NCBI GenBank assembly: GCA_016793195.1
Contig: JAEUJA010000063.1
Coordinates: forward strand, 1 to 34,538
Reading direction: 5' to 3'
Source: Phycisphaerae bacterium
GTDB taxonomy: Bacteria; Planctomycetota; Phycisphaerae; Phycisphaerales; UBA1924
DNA length: 34,538 nucleotides
Shown: positions 26,101 to 32,287 of the stretch, piece after piece
How positions within the stretch are numbered: position 1 is the stretch's first letter
Layout of the letters: every line of letters begins with the position of its first letter
Notes under the pieces: model-generated
The model's input: only the letters and a program-made list of their open reading frames with translations
Databases searched by the model: none
What the model was told of the DNA's origin: nothing
Program-made: the position numbers and the translations under genes

Positions 26101-28115
26101 GCCTGGGCGCCCTCAACGTCACCGGGGCGGCCATCAACGCCGCCTCGCTCAACACCGCCGGCGCCATCACCCTCGCCGGCAACACCAACGTCGCCGGCAA
26201 CCTCACCGGCGGGAGCCTGGCCTCCACCGGCACGACCACCATCGGCGGCAACGCCACCACCGTCGGCGCCCAGACCTACACCGGCAACACCAGCGTCACC
26301 GGCAACGTCGTCGGCGGCGCGATCAGCGTCGCCGGAACCGCCGGCTTCGCCGGCAACGTCACCGGATCGAGCCTCAGCGTCACCGGCGGCGCCGCGACCA
26401 TCGGCGGCAACGCCACCACCTCCGGCACGCAGACCTACGCCGGCGGCGCGAGCGTCACCGGAAACGTCACCACCACCACCCTCACCACCGGCGCCGCGTC
26501 CAGCTTCGCCGGCGATGTCAACGCCACCGGCGCCATCGACCTCACCGGCGCCTCGACCCTCGCGGGCAACGTCGGCGGCTCCTCCCTCAACGTCAACGGC
26601 GCCAGCACCCTGGGCAACACCGGCGGCTCGCGCACCCTGACGCTTTCCAGCGGCGCCCTCTTCCAGGGAGCCGTCAGCATCACCGGCGCGACCACCATCA
26701 ACTCCGGCAACGGCCCGATCTTCTTTGCCTCCACCCTCAACTCCGCCACCGCCACGCCCCGCGATCTCACGCTCCTCTCCACCGCCGACGGCGACGTCGA
26801 CACCAGCCTCCCCGCCGGGCCGTTCATCAACACCGGCGTCCGCTTCGGCTCCTCCGTGGGCGAGACCAACCCGCTGGGCGTGCTGACCATCGGCGGCTCG
26901 CGCACCGCCCCGCCCAAGGCCGCCACCATCGTCATGGCCTCCAGCTACATCGGCGGCTCCAACGGCTCGCGCGTGTCGTCCGCGGTCGACGCCGCCGACG
27001 TGCTCACCATCAACGCCGGCCAGTTCGTCATGGGCGTCAATGAGAAGCTCACCGCCTTCGGCGCGCTCACCATCAACGCCTCGACCAGCGCCACGCTCAG
27101 CGACATCACCACCCTGGGCGACCTCAACGTCAACGCCCCCGCCATCAGCGTCCTGGGCCGCTCCGCCGGCAACGTGCTCTCGCAGTTCGTCTCCGGCGGC
27201 GTGCCCACCACGGCTCTCGACGGCGGGCTCGACTTTGTCTCCGGCGGAAAAATCATCTTCGGCGTCGCCCCCTCCGGCACCGCCCGCTACGCCACCGCCA
27301 ACCCCGCCGACGTCGACCTCAAGGGCGGCGCCGGAACCGTCACCATCTTCGAGGGCGGCCTGACCGAGTCCCTCTTCGTCCCCAAGACCACCGGCGGCGC
27401 CGACATCGGCACCTCCACCACCGAACTCCTCGCCCTCGACATGCGCTCCGAGGGCTCCATCGACAACCCCGCGTCGGCCCTGGCCTCCGCCCTCCCCAGC
27501 GACCAGTCGCTGGGCGCCCCGGGACAGACCGTCTCTCTCTCCGAGTCCGTGAAGGAACTCCTCGGTCAGCTGGGTATCTTCATCAAGGAAGGCGGCTCGT
27601 TCTCCGAGGCCGTCGACGCCGCCACCGGCATGGCGCTGTACAACGACTGGCCGCAGACCACCCGCGCCACCCCCGACGACTCGACCTACCGCATCAGCGT
27701 CAACCGCCTCTCCGTTCAGCGCATCAACGCCGTGCTCGATTCCTACAAGAACCTCTTCGGCGATGACGACGCCACCCGCAACGACAAGATCGGCGAGGCC
27801 AAGGCCGCCATGGCCGAGTCCATCCAGGCCTACCTCGACACCATCGGCGATCGCGAGCCCGACGGCATCGCCTTCCGCGCCTTCCTCGAATCCAACCCCG
27901 CCCACGAGTCCTCGCTCAAGACCCTCAACGGCATCCGCGATCTCTACGCACGCATCGACGACCTGGGCCTCTCCCCGGTCGAGGCCCGCGGCCCGCGCCG
28001 CACCATCGCCAAGCTCGTCAACGCCGGGCTCCCGCCCGAGCAGTTCCAGGCCGCCGTCACCGGCGTCCCCGCCCCCGTCGCCGAGACGGCCCCCGCGGGC
28101 GCCGAGGCCCAGTAA
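17124..28115 (+). CDS. Giant TpsA-type exoprotein (filamentous haemagglutinin-like adhesin)
   Basis: 3663 residues from ATG 17124, preceded by GAGGT 7-8 bases upstream; in-frame ATG 16989 would read through the 15-bp repeat and is less likely. A long basic-then-hydrophobic signal ends near residue 50 (GVAVGQ). The TPS domain follows with NVTITAAHNTIINYNSFNI, a 'VLNRI' core, SRIDGSLSSNGRVYIVNPAG and FGAGSVVNTGSIFAA. Around residues 400-430, FVEISGAQYLHAA and GTVLYDPLNI are typical of this family. The rest, to about residue 3440, is Ser/Thr/Gly/Ala-rich beta-helix repeat of at least three families. A final part of about 200 residues is charged and helical. It should leave the cell through the TpsB at 14972-16963. 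The family adheres to cells or surfaces. tssA starts 62 bases after the stop, leaving no room for an immunity gene. Confidence 0.93.
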   Translation: MNTKLLNADSLSRGRTNGLSLSLAAGRALRSRFAWHGAFSGGLLAMAGVAVGQVQGVSGEQVAAGQAKFVRFGNNVTITAAHNTIINYNSFNIRSGESVNFVQPDALARVLNRINSAEPSRIDGSLSSNGRVYIVNPAGVYFGAGSVVNTGSIFAAAGNLSNADFLRNINRFTDVKGKVVNEGAITTAPGGVAALVGSAAMNYGTIHAPQGTIIMASGSNVLIGEEGGHVYAQVDTAKASGMGPEGDGAPAAQKARFGAGDVFAVAVFNKGVAKAKRVQMETSRGVTVASGTIDVSDKAAGGKGGSVEILGDRVALVDATIDASGDVKGGQVLVGGDLQGKGAQRNAALANVDAKSVVRADAISSGDGGKVIVWSDDTTKFQGLITARGGAQGGDGGFVEISGAQYLHAAHNVDLSAPKGKAGTVLYDPLNIRIDGSAAGNADGSDDTDASATNLINDSGSNTQGSITFTDEGAGTPDPFIVTESEIENTDANIILQARNSILTNGDFAGDELTIASNRTLTLETRNNAGDGAGSIDLTGSTEGAALVIRTQGTGTITINASTDGGSVGDIDLCALTTAGQAINVSTLNGAISVQGAIATSNGAVTLTSTGALSTSATINSGNGLLSFTSSASTITIGSALTGGTGGALILSSGDLTFNAGLAAAGGTVRLASSAGQVTQAGATALTGATLGVRAATGISLPESGNSFTSFAAFASGAAAPISYRDTNALNVSSVTASGGFGATFGIGTTGNGAVTLQTGAGLTLLNNVDSDAGAMALTAASGNVLESGGVVIATGTLTLSGGASFLLSNSSNDLGTVTGSVSGSTIILNDGTGSLTLDTFSHTNGAGSFTAIATTGNITDTTSATFAGSSSFSAGGSITLDNLASTGALSVATGAGNVTLVNATGVNLDASSTVVGDLSVTATTGNITDAAPVDVNGNATFSAPANGASITLDQLDVSGTSSFTTAGTGSTITLTSPVLGSAASFTTGSGGTVSLTMPAATSVSIGASTVDGNVTLNTDDVDFTGGNDSVGITGTLDILPVTTTREIVLGTAGAGTQLVLDDTDLDALADGIDLITVGRTNSNADSTIDAFSIADPLYVRTPSGGVMTISGAVVGSGDSSLWFNTGGTLDLNGSLTVAAQNILLLSTGNMDLGGNINTAGGTLRLVTGSAAGVTQSAGAITTTDLGVRAGSIDIAQSGNTYSQVAAFSSGSGNALTLDTDNALTTTTIAADSLGLFLATSGVATTGGGDILLDTPQLTINQQIASSGDVRLQTVNGVTQSARILADALGVVASGAGDLVLTDSANNAATIALSTANAADTISYTDLDDVAVGSVAASGSFTGASGVGTNAGDILLCSAGELTIAQSINAGAAVVRLCATNAILQTSGGITASALGATSDNAGMVLASTTNDVDTFAASGVGTGNAISFRDSDGVSIGTVSASGLFAGATGVSITDGNVTLRTGNTMALDQSVLTGTGIVSLTADAGGITQGATMGVTGASLSLSGVGTFTLNGNANAVTTLDATTTGNVTYIDTTALDLAASTVTGNLDVTAASGNLTDSGTVDVSGTGTFTTTTSNATITLNQLAVDGAISANTSGASGDVTLTNATGIDLAASSIGGILDAVATTGNITDSGAVTISGSGASALTTLGANADITLDTTNTSAGSIGVNTTGATGDASITSTAAINLDGSTLGGSLTLVSDDIDLVGGAGSVVSSGGSATITLGSLNAATSIGVGTGAGTLALDATDLAGIGAFFGGINIGNAAGTAALTIGDATLPLSTTFTMTGAGGSIVTTGGTTLSAPGSNNLTLNAGSVSLAGTMNAGTGTVRVVSAGAVNQTAGSITATNLGVRAGGAVTLNQSNSVTTFAANSSGGGSAVQYTDASGLDLGTISALGAFSATSGITTSNGDVLVSAGGALTIPQSVSAGAGTARLASTGAVTQSGGSITAASLGVRGGGAITLNQTSNNAGAFAATTSSGNVSYVDADALTIGSVSTSGSFSAVSGVTSAGTLSVSTPGALTINTNATAPTSVALSSDTDGTGGNLAFGAGVTVASPSQTFRAGAGAGSATADMITNSPTFQGVTAGTSPGTFIVRQDGAIADAGTAAGAQFAGGLAGMDYTLRSDASTVTIATASKVDGSCLTLSGTSVTIIPALTLECLNTSGPITINDDLTMTQDTTFSGAVTIGGADVTISTGTGTLTFGSTIAAGANALTLEADELQIDGNVSGTGTLTMQPFTQNRPVDLAQTEGSTPGDPTAGIFDLTANELGRVQDGFTQINIGRANGTGAMRAVNGTVFSDPLALRAPGAGGSITVSSLMVNDGGAILFDAPTTLGATVRTNAGVITFAETLDVSGTASIDTTDSGGTPGGANVVFTGDVNSTGGSNALLIGAGTNGDVTFGGDVGLRSPADRLSSLTVAARSIALQNVSTTSFQSYTGAVTLSGTTTLQTSGTVTDQITFSDTIDGAQTLNIGAGVADVSIGGAIGGTTPLASVVFSGGSISLADVTTTGAQTYNGTTTLAGNLSSTGAGAIRLEGDTVLSGATRSITTSGAAATDDIRLGGTVNGASALTLSAGAGDVVVTGAAGGATPLTSLAATGNTISLQGVTTTGAQTYTGATTLAGNLASTGAGDITITGNTIVSAATQSITTAGGAGDDLTITGTLDSQLAGTGTGLTLNTGAGAISITGATGGTTPLSALAATGNAIGVAGVRTTGAQTYTGNTSTSGDLVSTTSGAIGVTGNLALSGATRTISTEIGAISVTGTTNGTTALTLDANQGDVTLAGAAGGTTPLTSLAIFGQNIGVNDVTTTGAQGYTSATNFSVTLGGNLTSTNAGAIGVDGNTILGAPSVNIATAGASGDDIVFDGTVNGASNLSLSAGAANVAINGVAGGTTRLQSFAAVAANTTTAGINTGGGQSVTGNLSLGGDLSSNGGGTIVVSGDTTLTTANTSISTAGASGDNITLAGVNGTTADANSLTINAGAGNATLGAVGATTRLGALNVTGAAINAASLNTAGAITLAGNTNVAGNLTGGSLASTGTTTIGGNATTVGAQTYTGNTSVTGNVVGGAISVAGTAGFAGNVTGSSLSVTGGAATIGGNATTSGTQTYAGGASVTGNVTTTTLTTGAASSFAGDVNATGAIDLTGASTLAGNVGGSSLNVNGASTLGNTGGSRTLTLSSGALFQGAVSITGATTINSGNGPIFFASTLNSATATPRDLTLLSTADGDVDTSLPAGPFINTGVRFGSSVGETNPLGVLTIGGSRTAPPKAATIVMASSYIGGSNGSRVSSAVDAADVLTINAGQFVMGVNEKLTAFGALTINASTSATLSDITTLGDLNVNAPAISVLGRSAGNVLSQFVSGGVPTTALDGGLDFVSGGKIIFGVAPSGTARYATANPADVDLKGGAGTVTIFEGGLTESLFVPKTTGGADIGTSTTELLALDMRSEGSIDNPASALASALPSDQSLGAPGQTVSLSESVKELLGQLGIFIKEGGSFSEAVDAATGMALYNDWPQTTRATPDDSTYRISVNRLSVQRINAVLDSYKNLFGDDDATRNDKIGEAKAAMAESIQAYLDTIGDREPDGIAFRAFLESNPAHESSLKTLNGIRDLYARIDDLGLSPVEARGPRRTIAKLVNAGLPPEQFQAAVTGVPAPVAETAPAGAEAQ
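19117..23190 (+). repeat. Two interleaved repeat families in the first half of tpsA
   Basis: Family A is about 100 residues per unit (roughly 300 bases) and shows LGVRAGG..TLNQS, an 'FAA...ISYxD' strand pair and 'GDVLL..GALTI.QSI'. Units lie near 19120-19465, 20600-21650 (three) and 22600-23190 (two). Family B is about 70 residues (roughly 207 bases) with GNITDSG and 'TNATGIDLAAS', near 19680-20200 and 21710-22260. Both fit coils of a right-handed beta-helix. Unit borders are by eye. Confidence 0.7.
24641..25860 (+). repeat. Near-regular ~300-bp repeat family in the second half of tpsA
   Basis: About four to five tandem units of roughly 96-104 residues. Each opens with TTGAQTYTG, then LAGNLASTGAG, 'GNT..S.AT.SI.TAG', 'GTVNGASALTLSAGAGDV' and GGTTPLTSLAATGN. 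Unit starts fall near 24641, 24941, 25251 and 25541, with a degenerate one near 25841. Copies are similar at DNA level (for example CACCACCGGCGCNCAGACCT recurs), so unequal recombination could change their number. Confidence 0.8.
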
Positions 28116-28124
28116 GCTCTTCAC

Positions 28125-28160
28125 GCGCGCGGGGGTTCACGCTCCCGCCCGCGCTTCTTT
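28125..28160 (+). terminator. Possible terminator after tpsA
   Basis: GCGCGCGGGGG (28125-28135) can pair with CCCGCCCGCGC (28144-28154) with two mismatches, followed by TTCTTT. It lies within the 62 bases between tpsA and tssA and could lower read-through from the adhesin gene. Confidence 0.4.
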
Positions 28161-28177
28161 CCGAGAGGTGTCCACGC

Positions 28178-29239
28178 GTGCCCATCGATGTTGAAGGTCT
28201 GCTCCGCCCCGTCTCCGACGCCGCACCCTGCGGCGAGGACCTGCGCTACGACCGCCGATACCTCGAGGTCATGCGCCTGGCCGAGGGCAAGCCCGAACAA
28301 CAGATGGGCGACACCATCGTCCCCGGCGAAGAGCCCAACTGGCGAGAGGTCGGCGACGGCTGCCTCGAACTCTTCGCACGAAGCAAAGACCTCCGCGTCG
28401 CCATGCTCCTCTGCCTGGCCCAGGTCCGCCTCGACGGATACCCCGGACTCCGCGACGGCCTGCGCCTCGTCAAGGGCATCGTCGAAAACTTCTGGGACGG
28501 CATGTTCCCGCTCCTGGACCCCGACGACGGGAACGACCCCACCGAGCGGATGAACATCATCGCCTCCCTCGCCGTGCCCCCCGGCAGCTTCGGCGACCCG
28601 ATGAAGTTCCAGGATCGCACCCGCGAGGCGTCGATCGTCGAGCACCGTCAGCTCGGGCGCGTCGGCCTGCGCGAGCTGCTCATCGTCGCCGGCGACCTGC
28701 CCGCGCCGACCGACGCCTCGGCCCCCAAGCTCGATTCGGGCGCCATCGAGGCGATCTTCGAGGAGGTCGAGACCCCGGCCCTGGAGGCCGTCGCCAAGAC
28801 CATCGAGGAAGCCGCCGAGCTGGTCAAGGGCCTCGAGGACACCCTGACCAACAAGGTCGGGGCCGGCAAGGCGGTCGACCTGTCGAGCTTCCGCACCCTG
28901 GTCGCCGACGCCGCCAAGGCCGTGCGAAAGCGGCTGTCCAAACGTGGCGTGGGCGGGCCCGCCGGCGCGATCGACGAGGCCACCGGCCTCCCCTCGGGCC
29001 CGGGCGGGCAGCGCCTCGCCGGCGAGATTTACTCTTCCTCCGATGTCCGCGAGGCATTGGACAAGATTGTGCGCTATTACGAGCTGCGCGAGCCTTCGAG
29101 CCCCGTGGCGCTGGTGATGCAGTGCGCCCACCAGCTTGTCGACAAGAACTTTTTGGAGATCGTGCGGGTGCTGACGCCCGACGCGATCCAGGTGCTGGAA
29201 AAGATCAAGACCCCGCCGGACCAGGGCCAGCCGAGCTGA
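28178..29239 (+). CDS. tssA: TssA, T6SS assembly/cap protein (ImpA N-terminal family)
   Basis: 353 residues from GTG 28178; a GAGAGGTG site lies about 9 bases upstream. The ImpA N-terminal domain covers about 1-140: LLRPVSDAAPCGEDLRYD, SKDLRVAMLLCLAQVRLDGYPGL, GLRLVKGIVENFWDGMFPLLDPDD and a 'ERMNIIASL' segment. A variable charged middle (about 190-290) is followed by a C-terminal helical part with SSSDVREALDKIVRYYELREPSSPV and IVRVLTPDAIQVLEKI, as in the VasJ/TssA C-terminal region. In other bacteria TssA primes baseplate and sheath assembly and then caps the growing tail. It opens the A-B-C-hcp part of the cluster; tssB follows after 248 bases. Confidence 0.92.
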   Translation: MPIDVEGLLRPVSDAAPCGEDLRYDRRYLEVMRLAEGKPEQQMGDTIVPGEEPNWREVGDGCLELFARSKDLRVAMLLCLAQVRLDGYPGLRDGLRLVKGIVENFWDGMFPLLDPDDGNDPTERMNIIASLAVPPGSFGDPMKFQDRTREASIVEHRQLGRVGLRELLIVAGDLPAPTDASAPKLDSGAIEAIFEEVETPALEAVAKTIEEAAELVKGLEDTLTNKVGAGKAVDLSSFRTLVADAAKAVRKRLSKRGVGGPAGAIDEATGLPSGPGGQRLAGEIYSSSDVREALDKIVRYYELREPSSPVALVMQCAHQLVDKNFLEIVRVLTPDAIQVLEKIKTPPDQGQPS

Positions 29240-29487
29240 CCGGGCGTCGCCGGCGTGGATGGAGAGTGGTGGGGTCGTGGCGGAAGAGTCTGGCGAAAGC
29301 GGTCTGGCGGAAAGTTTGGCGTGCCCGGCGTTGTGGTACGCTCATGCATGAAACGCCCCCGGCGGCGGGCAGGGTTGCCCCTCGTCGGGTAGGCTGGCGT
29401 CGGCTTTGTGGCCGGTCCCGGGCGCCGGGCGCGTGGCGAGAGGCGATTCGATCGCCACGTCCGGGCGGGATCGGAAGGAGTGAATTC

Positions 29488-30000
29488 ATGGGCAAGGCGA
29501 GCAGTCAGAAATTCATCGCCCGCAACCGGGCGCCGCGCGTGCAGATCGAGTACGACCTCGAGCTCTACGGCGCGGAGAAGAAGATCAATCTCCCCTTCGT
29601 GATGGGCGTGATGTCGGACCTCTCGGGCAAGCCCGCCGAGGCCCTCCCGCCGGTTGCGGACCGCAAGTTCCTCGAGATCGACGTCGACAACTTCGACGAT
29701 CGCCTGAAGAGCATGAAGCCCCGCGTGGCGTTCAACGTGCCCAACACGCTGACCGGCGAGGGGAACATGGCGGTCGATGTCACGTTCGAGAGCATGGAAG
29801 ATTTCTCGCCCGCCGCGGTGGCGCGGAAGGTCGAGCCGCTGCGCAAGCTGCTCGAGGCCCGCACCCAGCTGGCAAACCTGTTGACCTACATGGACGGCAA
29901 GAGCGGGGCCGAGCAGCTCCTGGGCAAGGTCCTCTCGGACCCCGAGCTGCTCAAGTCCCTGGCGGCGGCGCCCAAGCCGCAGGAGGGTGGCAATGGCTGA
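29488..30000 (+). CDS. tssB: TssB, T6SS sheath small subunit (ImpB/VipA)
   Basis: 170 residues from ATG 29488, with AAGGAG 7 bases upstream. The family features are complete: QKFIARNRAPRVQIEYDLE at the start, LPFVMGVMSDLSGKP, RKFLEIDVDNFDDRLKSMKPR, and the C-terminal pattern FSPAAVARKVEPLRKLLEAR with LL.YMDGKSGAEQLL. TssB pairs with TssC to build the contractile sheath. Its last codons overlap the tssC start by 8 bases (ATGGCTGA), which suggests translational coupling and matched amounts. Confidence 0.97.
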   Translation: MGKASSQKFIARNRAPRVQIEYDLELYGAEKKINLPFVMGVMSDLSGKPAEALPPVADRKFLEIDVDNFDDRLKSMKPRVAFNVPNTLTGEGNMAVDVTFESMEDFSPAAVARKVEPLRKLLEARTQLANLLTYMDGKSGAEQLLGKVLSDPELLKSLAAAPKPQEGGNG

Positions 30001-31483
30001 AGCCCAGGCACAATCGGCGGTCTCCAGCGTTCAGTTCGAGGGCAATCCGCTGGGCGACCTGCTCACCAAGGAGTTCAAGCCCAAGACCAGCAACGCCAGG
30101 AGCGCGATCGAGAGCGCGGTGCAGACCCTCGCCGAGCAGGCGCTCTCCACCACCAAGCTCATCTCCGACGACTCGGTGAAGACGATCGAGGCGATCATCG
30201 CGCAGATCGACGCCAAGCTCTCCGAGCAGATCAACCAGATCATCCACCACGCCGACTTCCAGCAGCTGGAATCCGCGTGGCGCGGGCTCCATCACCTCGT
30301 CAACAACACCGAGACCGATGAGACCCTCAAGATCCGCGTGATGAACATCTCCAAGAAGGACCTGTCGAAAACCCTCGGCAAGTTCAAGGGCACCGCCTGG
30401 GACCAGTCGCCCATCTTCAAGCGACTCTACGAGGACGAGTTCGGCACCCCCGGCGGCCAGCCCTACGGCTGCCTCGTCGGCGACTACTACTTCGACCACA
30501 CGCCCCCCGACGTCGAACTCCTCTCGGGCATCGCCCAGGTCGCCTCCGCGTCGCACGCCCCCTTCATGGCCGCCGCCGCGCCCTCCATCATGAACATGGA
30601 GTCGTGGAACGAGCTCTCCAATCCCCGCGACCTCACCAAGATCTTCCAGAGCGCCGAGTACGCGCCCTGGCGCAGCTTCCGTGAGAGCGACGACGCCCGC
30701 TACGTCGGCCTGGGCATGCCCCGGTTCCTCTCCCGCCTCCCCTACGGCTCCAAGACCAACCCGGTCAGCGAGTTCGCCTTCGAGGAGGACACCGCCGGCT
30801 CCGACAGCAACAAATACACCTGGTCCAACGCCGCCTACGCCATGGCCGTCAACATCAACCGCTCCTTCAAGGCCTACGGCTGGTGCGCCCGCATCCGCGG
30901 CGTCGAATCCGGCGGCATGGTCGAGGGCCTCCCCTGCCACACCTTCCCCACCGACGACGGCGGCGTCGACATGAAGTGCCCCACCGAGATCGCCATCACC
31001 GATCGACGCGAGGCCGAACTGGCCAAGAACGGCTTCATGCCGCTCTCTCACTGGAAGAACACCGACTACGCCGTCTTCGTCGGCGCTCAGAGCGCCCACA
31101 AACCGGCGGAGTACGACGACCCGGACGCGACCGCCAACGCCCAGCTCGGCGCCCGCTTCCCCTACCTCTTCTCCACCTGCCGCTTCGCCCACTACTTGAA
31201 GTGCATGGTCCGCGACAAGATCGGCTCGTTCAAGGAACGCGCCGAGATGGAGTCGTGGCTCAACAAGTGGATCATGCAGTACGTCGAGCCCGATCCGTCG
31301 GCCACCGAAGAGGCCAAGGCCCGCCGACCCCTGGCCGCCGCCGAGGTCGTCGTCGCCGAAGTCCCGGGCAACCCCGGCTACTACTCGTCCAAGTTCTTCC
31401 TCCGTCCGCACTACCAGCTCGAGGGCCTCACCGTGTCCCTCCGCCTGGTCTCCAAACTCCCCTCCGCCAAGGGCGGGAAGTAG
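29993..31483 (+). CDS. tssC: TssC, T6SS sheath large subunit (ImpC/VipB)
   Basis: 496 residues from ATG 29993; AGGAGG at 29981-29986 sits 6 bases upstream, inside the end of tssB, which favours this over GTG 29987. Clear family segments are DFQQLESAWRGLHHLVNN, SHAPFMAAAAPSIM, DDARYVGLGMPRFLSRLPYG, NAAYAMAVNINRSFKAYGWC, IRGVESGGMVEGLP, DRREAELAKNGFMPL and a C-terminal NPGYYSSKFFLRPHYQLEG. Length is as expected for the family. With TssB it forms the sheath that contracts to drive the Hcp tube. Third codon positions shift toward C-ending codons part-way into this gene. Confidence 0.98.
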   Translation: MAEAQAQSAVSSVQFEGNPLGDLLTKEFKPKTSNARSAIESAVQTLAEQALSTTKLISDDSVKTIEAIIAQIDAKLSEQINQIIHHADFQQLESAWRGLHHLVNNTETDETLKIRVMNISKKDLSKTLGKFKGTAWDQSPIFKRLYEDEFGTPGGQPYGCLVGDYYFDHTPPDVELLSGIAQVASASHAPFMAAAAPSIMNMESWNELSNPRDLTKIFQSAEYAPWRSFRESDDARYVGLGMPRFLSRLPYGSKTNPVSEFAFEEDTAGSDSNKYTWSNAAYAMAVNINRSFKAYGWCARIRGVESGGMVEGLPCHTFPTDDGGVDMKCPTEIAITDRREAELAKNGFMPLSHWKNTDYAVFVGAQSAHKPAEYDDPDATANAQLGARFPYLFSTCRFAHYLKCMVRDKIGSFKERAEMESWLNKWIMQYVEPDPSATEEAKARRPLAAAEVVVAEVPGNPGYYSSKFFLRPHYQLEGLTVSLRLVSKLPSAKGGK

Positions 31484-31527
31484 CGGAAAAACAGCCCGAA
31501 CACGGATTTTCATCGCCGCCGCGCACC

Positions 31528-31572
31528 GAAAGGGCCCGGCGGCCTTTCTTAGGGTGCCCCGCACCACGGGGC
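31528..31572 (+). terminator. Two hairpins between tssC and hcp
   Basis: Hairpin 1: GAAAGGGCC (31528-31536) pairs with GGCCTTTC (31541-31548) with one bulged G, followed by TT. Hairpin 2: GCCCCG (31556-31561), a 5-base loop, and CGGGGC (31567-31572). Neither has a long U-tract, so attenuation or RNA processing rather than full termination is the better guess. This could separate hcp expression from the sheath genes. Confidence 0.45.
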
Positions 31573-31642
31573 TGAACGAAACACGAGGTCGGCCACGCGG
31601 CCGGCACGATCCAAGGCCGACTCTTACCGAAGGGACTTGAAC

Positions 31643-32134
31643 ATGGCATACGACGCATACATGAACCTCGACGGGCACCCCGGCTCCGCCACCGACGAAA
31701 AGCACAAGAACTGGATCGAGGTCATCTCCTTCCACTGGGGCGTCGAGCAGGGCGGTTCGTCCCGCTCCAGCGGCGGTGACCAGACCGTCGGCAAGGCCAA
31801 CCTCCGCGACCTCACCATGGTCAAGGTCGTCGACCAGTCCTCCCCCAAGCTCGCCCTCACCTGCGCCACCGGCGCCCACGTCAAGTCCGCCATCCTCGAA
31901 TGGTGCCAGGCCACCGGCTCCAAGCACTGCTTCATGAAGTACACCCTCACCGATGTTGTCGTCTCCTCCGTCCAGGTCGGCGGCCAGTCCAGCGGCGGCG
32001 ACGCCAAGCCCACCGAGGAAGTCTCGATGCGCTACGCCAAGATCGAGTGGGAATACACCCCCGTCGACGAGAAGGGCAAGGCTCAGGCCGCCACCAAGGG
32101 CAACTGGGACCTCAAGCTCAACAAGGGCGCCTAA
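31643..32134 (+). CDS. hcp: Hcp, T6SS inner-tube protein (TssD)
   Basis: 163 residues from ATG 31643, with AAGGGA about 8 bases upstream; in-frame TTG 31637 is a less likely start. The Hcp pattern is clear: AYDAYMNLDGHPGSATDE, NWIEVISFHWGVEQ, a Gly/Ser-rich loop, LTMVKVVDQSSPKLALTCATG, YTLTDVVVSSVQVGGQSSGGD and EEVSMRYAKIEWEYTPVDEKG. Hcp forms stacked hexameric rings expelled by sheath contraction and is often the most abundant product. Here it stands as its own unit, with hairpins upstream and a strong terminator downstream, fitting separate high expression. There is no effector extension. Confidence 0.97.
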   Translation: MAYDAYMNLDGHPGSATDEKHKNWIEVISFHWGVEQGGSSRSSGGDQTVGKANLRDLTMVKVVDQSSPKLALTCATGAHVKSAILEWCQATGSKHCFMKYTLTDVVVSSVQVGGQSSGGDAKPTEEVSMRYAKIEWEYTPVDEKGKAQAATKGNWDLKLNKGA

Positions 32135-32183
32135 GACCCCCGCCAACCCAAGCCGCGGCCTGATCGCCGCGTGAACAATCCAC

Positions 32184-32220
32184 GGCTCCGCCGGAGGGAC
32201 ATCCTCCGGCGGGGCCTTTG
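32184..32220 (+). terminator. Strong intrinsic terminator after hcp
   Basis: GGCTCCGCCGGAGG (32184-32197), loop GACAT, and CCTCCGGCGGGGCC (32203-32216) form a 14-bp stem with one G-T type pair, followed by TTTGTGT. It is the clearest terminator in the window and lies 50 bases after the hcp stop. Confidence 0.8.
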
Positions 32221-32254
32221 TGTATCCTGAGAGCGGCTTCTGATCGCTGGTCGC

Positions 32255-32280
32255 GCGGGGGGTCCTCCCCGCCCGGGGAG
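32255..32280 (+). promoter_or_regulatory. Possible two-state RNA hairpin over the tagJ ribosome site
   Basis: GCGGGG (32255-32260) can pair with CCCCGC (32267-32272). Alternatively CTCCCC (32265-32270) can pair with GGGGAG (32275-32280), which is the ribosome-binding site 7 bases before the tagJ ATG. Both stems are perfect 6-mers and share CCCC 32267-32270, so they exclude each other. In such GC-rich DNA this can arise by chance. Confidence 0.35.
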
Positions 32281-32287
32281 TTCCGCC

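Noticed and set aside
24360-28124. A 1254-codon open frame on the minus strand across tpsA
   Set aside because: Mirror of the tpsA repeats; the Gly/Ala/Asp/Val-rich product is an effect of reading GGCGCC-type codons backwards.
27500-28177. TpsA as a contact-dependent inhibition (CdiA-type) toxin
   Set aside because: I see no VENN-like boundary or known toxin motif, and tssA begins 62 bases after the stop, leaving no immunity gene.
29289-29342. Sigma54 or sigma70 promoter upstream of tssB
   Set aside because: TTTGGCGTGCCCGGCGTTG resembles a -24 element but lacks a proper -12 GC at the right spacing. TACGCT at 29337-29342 is a poor -10 with only about 15 bases to a weak -35.
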